NCBI GenBank assembly: GCA_017302355.1
Contig: JAFLDQ010000011.1
Span: 1-39,858, forward strand
Direction of reading: 5' to 3'
DNA length: 39,858 bases
DNA from: Dechloromonas sp.
GTDB lineage: Bacteria > Pseudomonadota > Gammaproteobacteria > Burkholderiales > Rhodocyclaceae
A model generated the notes under the pieces. The model did no database searches, had not been told where the DNA came from, and saw only the letters and a program-made list of their open reading frames with translations. Both the position numbers and the translations under genes were made by a program. This document shows, one piece after another, positions 18,587-27,995 of this stretch (its first letter is position 1; each line of letters starts with the position of its first letter).

Positions 18587-21370
18587 TTACTTCTTCGACT
18601 TGATCAGATCCTGCACGGCATCCTTTGCGCTACCTACCGTTGCCTCTCCATCTTTGTAGACCTGCCCGGCTGATTGCCACATCAGCGACTTCTTCGATGC
18701 CAATATCCCGTCGTCAGTCTTGATGATTTCAGCCTTGCCGTCGAATTCTTCGCGCTTCGCAGCGGCCTCGCCGTGAATCTGGACGGCGCGTTGCTGCACT
18801 TCCTCGCGCACGGGCGAAGGTGGTTCGGTTTTCTGTTCCAGCGGACGACTTGGATTGCTGCCAAACCGTGAGGCCTTGCTCACTTGAGCCTGGTGGGTTG
18901 CCTTGATGTCAGGTGTGATGGCGACATCATGCAACTGCTCTTTATGGAGGTCGCGAACGTCACCAAAAGAGGTCGGGAGGCTGCTCCCATCCGAAATAAC
19001 CCGGTTCGGGCGCAATGACTGGCGGGCCAGTTCGGCCGACATCAAGGCGTGAGCGGCGGCGCTGTTGCCGCCATAGGCCTGGGCGTACCGGAGGAACATC
19101 TCCATGTTGTGCGGGTCTTGGGCGATGTCGATGGAGATGGATTCACCCTTGTCGTAGGCGGACGATACGCGTTCCGCAAAACTGGTACGGTCGGCAAGGG
19201 TTGCATCCGCCCGCTCGGAACGGGCTCGCGTCGAACCGAGGCGGGACGACATCTCGCGGGCCTCGCTCGCGTCGTTCGAGAGCGCCTGTAAATAGCTGTC
19301 GTCCCTCGATACGCGGTCACCGAATTGTTTGAAGGCTACCAACTGCTCGCCGCTCAGGCTGGCCAACGCTTTCTGCTCCTGGGCGGAAAGGCTCGACTGA
19401 TAGGACTTGTCGGCGCTGGCGTGAAGTTCAGCACCTGCAACTTTGGCATTCACGCCGACATGGGCGGCCGCACCGAAAGCGATGCGCGCAACCTGCGCCT
19501 GGCTAAGGCCGGTACTCTGGGCAACGCTTTGCGTGATCTGATCCAACTGGTTCAGCGTGTCGCCCATTTGCTCGAAGCTGCTGGCGCTGGAACCGCTGCT
19601 GTTGCGCGTGGAGCGAACCTTGTTAAGCCCGCGAGAGAACACTTCAGACAGTGCTGCCGATTGCTCCATCGTCGCTGTCGTGGCTTCACCTCGCGCTGCG
19701 TCGACCTGCCGGCTGGCTTGCTTAACATCCTGTTCGGATACACGCATCGAGACTACTCGCGAAGCGAATCCCTGATTGCGCAACAGGCTGACCGCAGTTC
19801 GGCCGGTGAGCGCGTTTGACGAAAACGTATTTCCGGAGAGGTCGTTTTGCCAACTGCTCATGAACGCCGACGTACGGTTGGGCGCCAGTTGCATCTGGTC
19901 CATACCGACGTTTCCCATTGAGACGTTACCAACGGTGGCGGCCGAGGTTCCGCCCGAGATCATTCCTTGCAACCCAGACAAGCCACCGACCAGCGCTGTT
20001 CCGAAGTTTTCCATGCGCTTCAGGGCGGCCCAGGCAATGAAAGGAATGCTGATGGCGAGGTAACCGACAACAGCCTCACCCGAGATCGCCCGCGAGTAGA
20101 TCGTCGACGCAGTCTGCAATGCCAGCGATTTGCCCCCCGTTCCGAGGTCGGCAGCGGCGGCGAGATCGTAAGCCGCGTAGATCGAAGCCATGTAGTTCAA
20201 GATGGCATAGAGCGGTGGCCACAACTGGATCCAGATCAGTACGGCCGCATAGCCTTTGAAGGCCAACATCGTTTCGCGACCGCTGGTGAGCAGGAGCAGC
20301 AGGACCATGAGGGGGAACATCGCGTAGGTCACCGCCTCGATCACGTTTCTAAAAACAGGCAAGGCCTGTTCAGCCACCTTGCCGTAATTGAGCCAGGAGG
20401 CGTTCTGCTGGGCCACCGCTTGGGCACGGCCGACCGCCAACACCATCGCCGCCGGATCATTGACCTTCTGGCCGACGATCTTGCTCGTGTCCTCGATCGC
20501 GTTGAGCATGGCGTTCTGACGGATGAGATCGGCCGCCGTCGCTGCGGCGGTGGCGATGCTGTTTTTCAGATAGGCCTGTTGGATTTGTCCAGCGATGGCT
20601 GCCGCAGCAGCGGCACCGGGTAAGGTTGGGTTGAGTTGAAAAGCCAGGCGCCCCTGGATGCGGGAGATCTGGGCGGGCAGTCGCCCATTGAGGCTCAGGT
20701 ACACATTGGGGCAGGTATCGACGCCGACACTGCCGCCGGCGCCGGTCAGCGTACTGAAACGCGCCGGATTGGGTGAAGCCATCAGTGGCCAGACATCGTC
20801 CGACGCAGAAAAGACCGCCGGATCGAGCGTGCCATCGATCAGATCGTAGGTCGTGCAGTTATGGATGAAGTTGATCAGATCGGTGCGGAAGGCCGGGTCC
20901 TGGAAAACCACGTTGCCAGTCTCGCGGATCAGCCGATTACCGAACATCAGTCCGTTCTGCTGGTAGCTCAGTTCGACCGGCAAGGCTCCAGCGCCCGGGA
21001 TAACCTGGAAGGCCGTCTCGAACAGACTGGTCAGCGTATTGCCGATGGTACTGGTGATGCCGCCCAGCGCGGCCACCCCGAACGGTACATTGCCGACGAC
21101 TTTGACGGCCGAACCACCGGTCTTGTCCACGATACCCACCGTCACCTTGGGTACGATCAGCACCGAGAAGACCAGCACGACCGTGCCCAGCCACTTCCAA
21201 CCCTGCAGCTTTTCGGGGGCGAAAGCATAGGCAATCAGGGCCGCCACAAAGCCGCAGAAGGCCACGGCTGCCAGGGCAGCGGCGTAGTCGCCCGAGGCGT
21301 GAATCGCCGCCGCGGCATTGAAGACGCCGAACAGGCTGTCGGCGTTCTGGTAAGCGTAGATTTCCCACAT
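18587..21370 (-). CDS. traG: Conjugative transfer protein TraG (F-type)
   Basis: This 927-aa inner-membrane protein acts in F-type conjugation, in pilus assembly and mating-pair stabilisation through its large C-terminal part. The N-terminus (MWEIYAYQNADSLFGVFNAAAAI) and several transmembrane helices in the first ~110 residues and again near 330-460 are typical of TraG. The remaining half is soluble, Ser/Gln-rich and helical. TraG of F plasmid also carries entry-exclusion recognition in this region. It is the last gene of the tra operon here. No traS- or traT-like exclusion gene follows; instead a convergent small membrane gene ends 3 nt away. AGGAG precedes the ATG at good spacing. Confidence 0.95.
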   Translation of the reverse strand: MWEIYAYQNADSLFGVFNAAAAIHASGDYAAALAAVAFCGFVAALIAYAFAPEKLQGWKWLGTVVLVFSVLIVPKVTVGIVDKTGGSAVKVVGNVPFGVAALGGITSTIGNTLTSLFETAFQVIPGAGALPVELSYQQNGLMFGNRLIRETGNVVFQDPAFRTDLINFIHNCTTYDLIDGTLDPAVFSASDDVWPLMASPNPARFSTLTGAGGSVGVDTCPNVYLSLNGRLPAQISRIQGRLAFQLNPTLPGAAAAAAIAGQIQQAYLKNSIATAAATAADLIRQNAMLNAIEDTSKIVGQKVNDPAAMVLAVGRAQAVAQQNASWLNYGKVAEQALPVFRNVIEAVTYAMFPLMVLLLLLTSGRETMLAFKGYAAVLIWIQLWPPLYAILNYMASIYAAYDLAAAADLGTGGKSLALQTASTIYSRAISGEAVVGYLAISIPFIAWAALKRMENFGTALVGGLSGLQGMISGGTSAATVGNVSMGNVGMDQMQLAPNRTSAFMSSWQNDLSGNTFSSNALTGRTAVSLLRNQGFASRVVSMRVSEQDVKQASRQVDAARGEATTATMEQSAALSEVFSRGLNKVRSTRNSSGSSASSFEQMGDTLNQLDQITQSVAQSTGLSQAQVARIAFGAAAHVGVNAKVAGAELHASADKSYQSSLSAQEQKALASLSGEQLVAFKQFGDRVSRDDSYLQALSNDASEAREMSSRLGSTRARSERADATLADRTSFAERVSSAYDKGESISIDIAQDPHNMEMFLRYAQAYGGNSAAAHALMSAELARQSLRPNRVISDGSSLPTSFGDVRDLHKEQLHDVAITPDIKATHQAQVSKASRFGSNPSRPLEQKTEPPSPVREEVQQRAVQIHGEAAAKREEFDGKAEIIKTDDGILASKKSLMWQSAGQVYKDGEATVGSAKDAVQDLIKSKK

Positions 21371-21403
21371 GGTGCTTTCTCCTGTCGCGCTATTGCGTCA
21401 CTT

Positions 21404-22852
21404 CTACTGCGACAGGTAAGCGGCTTGTTGGCCGAGCATGTCCATCACGTGTTGCGGCATGCTGGAGCGCAGTTGGCGTTCGAGTTGCTCCAAGTGGTTC
21501 GATACCGCCCGGAACGAGCCGACCTTCTGGTAAAGCAGGTTTTTTTCCTGGGAAAGTTGCGTGAGCATGGCCTGCGCCCGCTGCCGGACCTGGTTGGCCT
21601 GCTCCCGTTGCGACTGCTGCAAGGTGTAGTTCTTGTCCAGCGCAGCCATGCCCAGACGCAGATTGCGTTCGAGGAAAACATAGGCGTAGTCGGCGGCAAT
21701 CACGTCGCGGTACTGGGCGATCAGGCTATCGGCCAAGCCCGATCCCGGGATGCTGGTGCCGATGGACAACATCTTGTAGACCGGCTCGGTGGTCTGGTTC
21801 ACGAAGCCGACCTCGATCGAGTTATTGGGGATGGCGGTGCGCGTCGTGATCTTCTCGGCAATGGAGCGCATGATCGCCTCGACCTTGGCGGTAAATGGCG
21901 TGTGGGTATAGGCGGTGTTCAGGGTGACGACGTCGCAATTGCTGTAGTCGTTGCACTTCAAGACATGCTGCACGACATCCTTACCGGCGGCCGCACCCTG
22001 GCCGTAGAGCAACTGGCTGATCGAGGTCAGCGTCGGGGCGATCGGCTCGGGGTCGCGGGCCGACTCTTCCGGGTAATAGATGATGGTGCCGACCAGACTC
22101 ATGATCAGTTCGCGCTCTTGATCATCCAGATAGGCACCGGTGTACTGCAAGGCTTTCCAGGTCAGGTTGCCGACGAAGGGTGCCTTGTTTTTCACCTTCG
22201 GGTCGCCCGAGGAGCGTGCTGACGACAGAATGCTGGGCCGATCCGTCGCACAACGCCGCCGCGCCGCATCGCGGTCGCTTTCCATGCCCATCTCGATGGC
22301 CAGATCGGCACAGGTTTCCTGCGAACTGTAGCCAATCGATTCGGCCGCTGTGCTGACAATGGCCTTGGCGGTTTCGCAGGAATTGATCCGGGCATTGTTG
22401 ATCCAGGTCTCCAGCCCCTTGGCCCACTTGGTCAATCCGCCGAGCAAAGGCGAGACCGCTTCCAGGGCGAGTTGAAAGGCGATCCCCGGCAGGGCGGCCG
22501 TGATGTTCTTCAGCATGTTCTTGAACTCGGTCGCCGAAATGTGCGAGAAGGAACCGCCAAAGACGTCGATGCCGCCGCAGCCGGCCTTGGCGCTGGGGAA
22601 CTGGATGGCGGCCAGCTGATAAACCTTATTCGGCGAACGCATCATCAAGTTGCCGCCGGTGTAGGTATTGAAGGTTTGGCCGCGGAAGGCACCCGGTGCC
22701 GTGTAGTTACCAATGGCACCCAGATTGTTGAACATGTTGTTCACCTCGCTGTTGAGGTCGCCGGCGTGAAGCTCAAAGGACGGAATCGCCAGCAGCAACG
22801 CCATGAGCGCGGCAGCAGTCCGCCGAAATGGGGAATAGTCGTAATGTTTCAT
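21404..22852 (-). CDS. traH: Conjugative pilus assembly protein TraH
   Basis: This 482-aa protein with an N-terminal signal peptide (AALMALLLAIPSFELHAG) is exported to the periplasm, where TraH works with TraF, TraW, TraU and TrbI in F-pilus assembly. Characteristic segments are LNSEVNNMFNNLGAIGNYTAPGAF, GGNLMMRSPNKVYQLAAIQFPS and the Gly-Cys-Gly-Gly-Ile-Asp motif near residue 92. A coiled-coil C-terminus (near 405-470) has many Gln/Arg. The start overlaps the traF stop as ATGA, and traG begins 33 nt after its stop. The length is close to the F-plasmid protein. Confidence 0.95.
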   Translation of the reverse strand: MKHYDYSPFRRTAAALMALLLAIPSFELHAGDLNSEVNNMFNNLGAIGNYTAPGAFRGQTFNTYTGGNLMMRSPNKVYQLAAIQFPSAKAGCGGIDVFGGSFSHISATEFKNMLKNITAALPGIAFQLALEAVSPLLGGLTKWAKGLETWINNARINSCETAKAIVSTAAESIGYSSQETCADLAIEMGMESDRDAARRRCATDRPSILSSARSSGDPKVKNKAPFVGNLTWKALQYTGAYLDDQERELIMSLVGTIIYYPEESARDPEPIAPTLTSISQLLYGQGAAAGKDVVQHVLKCNDYSNCDVVTLNTAYTHTPFTAKVEAIMRSIAEKITTRTAIPNNSIEVGFVNQTTEPVYKMLSIGTSIPGSGLADSLIAQYRDVIAADYAYVFLERNLRLGMAALDKNYTLQQSQREQANQVRQRAQAMLTQLSQEKNLLYQKVGSFRAVSNHLEQLERQLRSSMPQHVMDMLGQQAAYLSQ

Positions 22853-23712
22853 GGCGCCTCCTGGGGTATGGCGAGACCTTGCGTGGTGGTGGGCAGCAGG
22901 GCCTCGGCTTGCGGAGCGGACACCGTGGCGATGCGCTCAAGCAACTGGGATTCCGAGAGCACGCCGAAGCCGATGGGGGAGATCTTTCCGGTGAAGGGTT
23001 GGGCCAGAAAAACGGCGGGTACCTGGCTGACCTTCAGGGCGGTGGCAATGCCGTTGTCCGGGCGGGCATTGGGAAAACTTGGCAGCGGACCACCGTCCAC
23101 GCTGATGGCGACAACCTGGATGCCGTGTCGGGCCTGGAAGGCTGCCAGTGTCGGTGCGAAGGCATGGCAGTACGGACAGTCCGAGCGATAGAAGAAGAAC
23201 AGCACGTGATCCTTGCCGAGGTCGGCAATGGCGCGCGAACGATCCACCAACTCGGCTTGGTCGAAGACTTCCAGGGCCTTGGCATTGACCGGGCGGCCCT
23301 GCACGGTCGGGTCGAGTTGCGGTGTAGCCCAGGCCACGCGCTGCGCGACGTCGGCGAAATAGGAAGCACGGGCGACGACCTGGAATTCCAGTTCCATGTA
23401 GCGCCGGACATTGGCTTCGCTCGGTCGCATGATGGCGATATTGCGCGTCTCTTCCAGGGTTTTCTGGAGACGTTCGAATTCGACCAGTTCTGGTGCCCGC
23501 GGTGGTTGGGCTGGTGGCGCAGTTGCTATAGCCTTGCCCGGCGGTAATGGGTGTTCGATCTCTTCTGGCGCGGGCACTTCATAGAAATGCCAGCCGCGCC
23601 AACTGTCGGCCCAGTAGCGGGAGACTGCATCCTGAGCCACTGCAGTATGGCTGCCGAGGATCACGGTGAAGGTCAGCAGCAGCGGGAGGGCGGGGCGGTT
23701 ACGGATCGTCAT
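22849..23712 (-). CDS. traF: Conjugal pilus assembly protein TraF (thioredoxin-like)
   Basis: This 287-aa periplasmic protein starts at ATG 23712, giving a clean signal peptide (PALPLLLTFTVILGSHTAVAQ); the frame extends 47 codons upstream but without signal character. The C-terminal half is a thioredoxin fold with LFFFYRSDCPYCHAFAPTL, and the CPYC pair lies at residues 179-182. Most F-plasmid-type TraF proteins lack the redox cysteines, so an intact CxxC suggests real disulfide chemistry, perhaps for the Cys-rich TraN and TraU. It overlaps traH by 4 nt. Upstream, the 124-aa gene ends 8 nt before it. Confidence 0.92.
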   Translation of the reverse strand: MTIRNRPALPLLLTFTVILGSHTAVAQDAVSRYWADSWRGWHFYEVPAPEEIEHPLPPGKAIATAPPAQPPRAPELVEFERLQKTLEETRNIAIMRPSEANVRRYMELEFQVVARASYFADVAQRVAWATPQLDPTVQGRPVNAKALEVFDQAELVDRSRAIADLGKDHVLFFFYRSDCPYCHAFAPTLAAFQARHGIQVVAISVDGGPLPSFPNARPDNGIATALKVSQVPAVFLAQPFTGKISPIGFGVLSESQLLERIATVSAPQAEALLPTTTQGLAIPQEAP

Positions 23713-23720
23713 GCGTGGCC

Positions 23721-24095
23721 CTACTTCAGGGATTGCGGTGGCTGGCCATCGAGGCAGTAATTGATGCCGAAATCCATGGTCTGGCGGCGCGGAGTCGAGG
23801 CACCGGGCAGCAAAACCCCGTCCTGCCAGAACCTGACATTCAAGCGGGCACAACCGGCCTGGGCGTAGCGCTTCTCGGTCGTGACATCAATATAGATTGG
23901 CGAGGTGGTAGCAAAGCGCTGGGTGAGCGCTTCGGCGATCTCGCCGCTGAGGATGGCGTGGGCCTCGCCATCAACTGAACGAAGGGCGGCCAACATGACC
24001 GGCCGCGGATCCGCGACCGGGGCTCTGGGCACCTCGTCGGCGAGGACGAGTGATGCGAATCCGGCGATCAAGACGGCGGTATAGGCGATCTTCAT
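23721..24095 (-). CDS. Uncharacterised exported protein in the tra operon
   Basis: This 124-aa protein has a signal peptide (MKIAYTAVLIAGFASLVLA, cut near residue 20) and two cysteines in the mature part (ARLNVRFWQDGV region and INYCLDG). The ATG at 24095 overlaps the traN stop as ATGA; an in-frame GTG two codons earlier is possible. I recognise no family. It sits between traN and traF, where the F plasmid has trbE and other small genes, but it has no transmembrane helix beyond the signal. A periplasmic accessory of the mating apparatus is the natural guess. Confidence 0.75.
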   Translation of the reverse strand: MKIAYTAVLIAGFASLVLADEVPRAPVADPRPVMLAALRSVDGEAHAILSGEIAEALTQRFATTSPIYIDVTTEKRYAQAGCARLNVRFWQDGVLLPGASTPRRQTMDFGINYCLDGQPPQSLK

Positions 24096-26212
24096 TGGCA
24101 CTTCCCCTGTCCGTAGTAGCAGGTTGTCAGGCGGGCGGCATTGCTGCCCTGTAGCGCGCCGGCATTGGGCAGCGTCGGGACGATGGAGGCGTAGAACTCG
24201 GTGAGGTCCATGGCCGAAAAGTCGAGGCTTTGGAGTTGGGCAATGGTGAACCCCGAGCAGTCGGGGCTTTCCCCGGAGCCCCAGCCCTTGCCGACCTGCA
24301 CGCGGCCCTGCTCATTGACGATGCGGGCCAGTTTGCTGTTGAAGCAACACTTGCCGGTGCTGTGTTCGAGGCAGGAGACGCACTTGCCGAAGAGACGGAA
24401 GCAGGAGGAGCACCAGGTGCCGACGGTATGGCACAGGCCGGCCCCTTCCTTCATGGCGAGCTTTCCTTCTTCCTCGTTGCAGAACGACATCGACATGATG
24501 ATGTAGATGACGATCGCGATAACCAGCGACCAGGGGTCGAAGGCGACGACCAGGCTTTCACCGGAATAGAGCACGGCCGAGCTGGCCGGCAGAGCCGTAC
24601 CGTTGACCGCGACGGTGATGCCATAGGTCGTGAAGCTGCCGCTGAAACCGCCACCCAGTAGCAAGGCCTGCATCCCTTGATAGAGAAACTCGCGGTTCTG
24701 GGAATTCATCAACACGTCGTAGACCAGACTCGAACCGGTTCCGAACATGCTCTGATTGGTCATGCCGGCGCCTGCCGAATCGGAACTGCAACAGTTCTTC
24801 AGCAGGCGATCGCGACAGCGATTGCCTTCCCCTTTGAAGACCTGCATTTTTGTGGTGTCGAGATAAACGCCGGCTTCACGTCCGGCTTCCATCAGCGACA
24901 TCGAACGGGCGAAGTCGGCATCGTTGGTGTAACTGGTATTGAAGCAGTTCGCACCCAGGCAATAGACGTTGGCCGGGCAGTTCGAAACGGTGGTTGCGGT
25001 CTGCGCTGCAACCGGGCAGGTATAGGTGTCCTGGGTGATCTCACACAGCCCGCTGCCGACATTCATCTGTTTGCAGGTGCTGCTGGCTGGCGTGCAGCCG
25101 CTGCTGGCCAGCGGCGCGCACTCGTCGACCGGTGCGCCCGAAGTGCAGGTCAGGGTGCGCTCATAGGACCAGCAGGCGCGGGTCACGGGGCGGCCTTCGA
25201 TGGTCTTGGTGGCCGGGCCGTCGACACAGGTGTCGGCGGTGCTGATGGTGCACCGTCCGTCAGCATTCAGCACGGCACTCTTGTCGACCCAGACATCGGT
25301 CTCGTGTTGCACCATGGCGGGTTGGACGAAGGACAAGGGCAAGTTCCACTTCACAAGCCCGCCAAATCCACTGAACTGAAATATGTAGTTGCAGGTCCCG
25401 GCGGTGCAGCCTGAACCCGGCATCATGGTGACCGTGAACGGGCTCCAGCAATGGCCCTCCCAATGGGGGGATAGATTGGTGACATAGGTGGCCTGGGTCG
25501 CCGGTGCGGTCGGCAGGTCCACGGTCTGCCAGCCGATGCAGGCCCCTTGCCCACCGGCCGCATAAAAACGAAAACGTTGCAGCCCGTCGCTGCGCAGTTG
25601 GCATTGCGCTTCCGCGACCATGTAGTCGGCGCCGTTGCGATTGACCTGACCATGAGCCAACCAGGTGCCTTCAGTACAACTAGGCTGGAGATTTATCTCA
25701 ACCGTTAGATCGCGCCGTGTCGTGTAGTTGCCGACACCGCTGTAGCGGTTGCAGACCTTGGTCATGGTGCCCGCCGCGGTGCTGACCTCGGCGGTGGTAC
25801 AGCCCGAGTAATAGTCGGCCAGGCTACCCAGCGCGCTCGATGGGTTACGGGTGATGTCGCGGGCCGCAGTGACCGCCGGATCATAGGCGGAGATTGCCGG
25901 GCGGGGTGTATTGGCCGATGTCAGCGCGCCGTCCTGGGCCTGGCAGACCGGGTCGTTGGCGCTGGCCGCGCAGGTGCTCAGGCGGACGTTGGCCGCACCG
26001 GACAGGTTGGGCTGGCCGTAATACGCCGTTTCCGGTGGCGTCGTGGTGTACTCCGGTACGGCACTTGAGGCGCTGGGCATGTTCACCGTGCCGCGAATGA
26101 CCGGGTTGGCCACCTGGCCGGCGGCGGTGCCCTCCTCAAACGGTCCGGCGATAGCGGCGCTCTGCGTCGTGACGAAGCAGAACAGCGTGATCCAGATGAT
26201 CAGGCGGCGCAT
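24092..26212 (-). CDS. traN: Mating-pair stabilisation protein TraN
   Basis: This 706-aa, very Cys-rich outer-membrane adhesin stabilises contact with recipient cells. A signal peptide (MRRLIIWITLFCFVTTQSAAIAG) is followed by repeated paired-Cys motifs. Examples are CVDGPATKTIEGRPVTRACWSY, CSGCT-like clusters in the middle, and the C-terminal block NRCRDRLLKNCCSS and WCSSCFRLFGKCVSCLEHSTGKCC, which are TraN signatures. A hydrophobic segment (SLVIAIVIYIIMSMSF) lies near residue 575. I start at ATG 26212 because AGGTGA lies 5 nt upstream; a GTG at 26221 would add three residues. Many disulfides are expected, in line with the DsbC-like and TraF redox proteins encoded in the same operon. Confidence 0.93.
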   Translation of the reverse strand: MRRLIIWITLFCFVTTQSAAIAGPFEEGTAAGQVANPVIRGTVNMPSASSAVPEYTTTPPETAYYGQPNLSGAANVRLSTCAASANDPVCQAQDGALTSANTPRPAISAYDPAVTAARDITRNPSSALGSLADYYSGCTTAEVSTAAGTMTKVCNRYSGVGNYTTRRDLTVEINLQPSCTEGTWLAHGQVNRNGADYMVAEAQCQLRSDGLQRFRFYAAGGQGACIGWQTVDLPTAPATQATYVTNLSPHWEGHCWSPFTVTMMPGSGCTAGTCNYIFQFSGFGGLVKWNLPLSFVQPAMVQHETDVWVDKSAVLNADGRCTISTADTCVDGPATKTIEGRPVTRACWSYERTLTCTSGAPVDECAPLASSGCTPASSTCKQMNVGSGLCEITQDTYTCPVAAQTATTVSNCPANVYCLGANCFNTSYTNDADFARSMSLMEAGREAGVYLDTTKMQVFKGEGNRCRDRLLKNCCSSDSAGAGMTNQSMFGTGSSLVYDVLMNSQNREFLYQGMQALLLGGGFSGSFTTYGITVAVNGTALPASSAVLYSGESLVVAFDPWSLVIAIVIYIIMSMSFCNEEEGKLAMKEGAGLCHTVGTWCSSCFRLFGKCVSCLEHSTGKCCFNSKLARIVNEQGRVQVGKGWGSGESPDCSGFTIAQLQSLDFSAMDLTEFYASIVPTLPNAGALQGSNAARLTTCYYGQGKCQ

Positions 26213-26221
26213 GGGGATCAC

Positions 26222-26980
26222 CTATTCTCTGATGCGTTTCAGGAAGAGTTCGGCAGCCGGACCAAAGGCAGGCGCCGAGCGCTGCATGTGCTCCAGCGCG
26301 TAATCCAGGCTGACGTCACCAGTTGACCGCAGGAAACTGTCGGCAGGGGCGCAACTGCCGCTGGCGCAGGCGACGGGACGTGTGCCGTCGCGCACCAAGA
26401 CGAAGCTGGGTACTTTGCTGATGGCGAAACGGTCGAAGGCCAGCGGATCGATCTGGATTGCTACCTGCCGTTTGCCGATCAAGCCCTGGACCTGGGCAAC
26501 CGTGTCGCGCAGCGAACCGTTGGCAAAGCCGCGGATGACGATGGTGGCCTTGGCCCGTGCCGCCTGGTCGACCAGACCTTGCAGCGTGGCGCGGGGCATG
26601 GTCAGGCTGACGAAGATGAAAAGTCCTGGACCTGTAGTGAGCCCCTGGGCCTGAGCCATCGCGTCGGATTGCCCGGCAAAGCCGCGGGCCAGCGCTTCCA
26701 GGTCGACCGGGACGAGTGTTGCCGGCTTGGGGAGAGCCTCGATTTTCGGGCTGTTCGGCGGCGCGGATCGGTATCCGGCATCGCTCGGCAGGGCGTACTT
26801 CTGCCGCGCCAATTCGATATCTTGCTCGGTGACGGTGGGTGTCTCGCGCCGGGCGCGTTCGATCTCCGCTTCCGTGACGACCGGCGAAATCTGGCTCTGG
26901 GCCGGGCTGCCGATAGCAAACGCGGCGCAGAGACCGAGGAGCAGGGGGGTGAGGAAGTGATGGAGGTCAGTAGCCGACAC
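26222..26980 (-). CDS. trbC: F-type conjugative transfer protein TrbC
   Basis: This 252-aa periplasmic protein belongs to the F-type TrbC family, which interacts with TraW and is needed for pilus assembly. I start at GTG 26980, where AAGGA lies 6 nt upstream and the product begins with a signal peptide (LTPLLLGLCAAFAIGSPAQS); longer in-frame starts lack both. The family core is clear: GLFIFVSLTMPRATLQGLVDQAA, ATIVIRGFANGSLRDTVAQV and IDPLAFDRFAISKVPSFVLV, a thioredoxin-like arrangement without CxxC. A charged linker (about 30-75) precedes it. The start overlaps traU by 14 nt. Confidence 0.9.
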   Translation of the reverse strand: MSATDLHHFLTPLLLGLCAAFAIGSPAQSQISPVVTEAEIERARRETPTVTEQDIELARQKYALPSDAGYRSAPPNSPKIEALPKPATLVPVDLEALARGFAGQSDAMAQAQGLTTGPGLFIFVSLTMPRATLQGLVDQAARAKATIVIRGFANGSLRDTVAQVQGLIGKRQVAIQIDPLAFDRFAISKVPSFVLVRDGTRPVACASGSCAPADSFLRSTGDVSLDYALEHMQRSAPAFGPAAELFLKRIRE

Positions 26981-27995
26981 AGCAATTCCTTTTGCGAAAC
27001 AACATGAAGGCGAAGTCCTCACCGCGTACTGGGTATTCCTTGCCGGCCCCCCAGAGCACGGTGGTCCGCCCGAAGGGCTGGCAGCAGCGGCCGCCTTCCT
27101 TGTCGGTGTTGGGAATGGGATAGGTGAGCTGGGTTTTGTAGGCGGTCTTGTCCATCACCGGCTCGAAGTACGGTCCGCACAGGCCGTCTTTGCCATGCCA
27201 ACCCCAGGCCACCAACTCACGGTGCATCTTGGCGCTCAAGCGCTGGGCCATCAGCGCGGCCGTACGGACGCCACCCAAGTGGTAGGGGACGTGACCGTTG
27301 AGGGGATAGATGCCGCCCTGACAACCGGCACACCAGAACATCTCGCGTATGCCGAAGCCGACCGAGGCCGCCACGCAATCGGCGGCACAAGCGGCAATGG
27401 CGACCGGATTGGCGAACAGTACGGCATCGGGATTGAGGATCAGGGTGAGTTCGTCGTCGGCCCACAGGGGATCGACTTCGGTCATGTAGGCCAGATCGAA
27501 GGAACTCTTTTCGAGGCAAGGGAAGTCGGTGACCACTTCCAGCCAGTACATCACCAGGTTCAGGTAGTAATGCGCCTGATAGAAACCGCCACCGTCGCCA
27601 TCACCTTCCGGACGGGTAAAGCGAGCCGCCTCGGGGGCCGGGATACCCGGGTCGAGGTCAACGCCGCCGAGGGAGACGAGGCAGAAGGGTTTGCGCACCA
27701 CTTCGACATGGCGCGCCGGCTCCCAGAAGCCGATGGACAGACCGATGATCGGATTGACAAGGCAACTGCAGACGGGATTGGGTGGATTGTCGGTATCCTC
27801 CTGGCCGCCGACGTTGGCGATGCGCGCACTGCCAATGCTGATCGGCAGGATGCAGGACCAGCAGATATCGGTGATCGGATTCGGAAACTTGCCGGTGCAG
27901 GTGGCGGTACCGGCGGCCAGGGCCGGCGGAGTGGAGAGGCCGAGGAGTAGCGCCAGGAGGATAGGAAGTCTGGCTACGAAGCACCGTTGGCTCAT
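26967..27995 (-). CDS. traU: Conjugal transfer protein TraU
   Basis: This 342-aa Cys-rich periplasmic protein acts in F-pilus assembly and DNA transfer. The signal peptide (PILLALLLGLSTPPALAAG) leads into TCTGKFPNPITDICWSCILPISIG, the diagnostic TraU start of the mature protein. Other family segments are NPICSC-like NPVCSCLVNPIIGLSIGFWEP, and the C-terminal FWCAGCQGGIYPLNGH, KDGLCGPYFEPVMDKTAYKTQL and RCCQPFGRTTVLWGAGKEYP. The start at 27995 overlaps the traW stop as ATGA; an upstream extension of 42 codons is not supported. Confidence 0.95.
   Translation of the reverse strand: MSQRCFVARLPILLALLLGLSTPPALAAGTATCTGKFPNPITDICWSCILPISIGSARIANVGGQEDTDNPPNPVCSCLVNPIIGLSIGFWEPARHVEVVRKPFCLVSLGGVDLDPGIPAPEAARFTRPEGDGDGGGFYQAHYYLNLVMYWLEVVTDFPCLEKSSFDLAYMTEVDPLWADDELTLILNPDAVLFANPVAIAACAADCVAASVGFGIREMFWCAGCQGGIYPLNGHVPYHLGGVRTAALMAQRLSAKMHRELVAWGWHGKDGLCGPYFEPVMDKTAYKTQLTYPIPNTDKEGGRCCQPFGRTTVLWGAGKEYPVRGEDFAFMLFRKRNCCVGY

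Noticed and set aside
20861..22222. 453-codon plus-strand frame opposite traG/traH
   Set aside because: Crosses two real genes on the other strand and has no recognisable motif.
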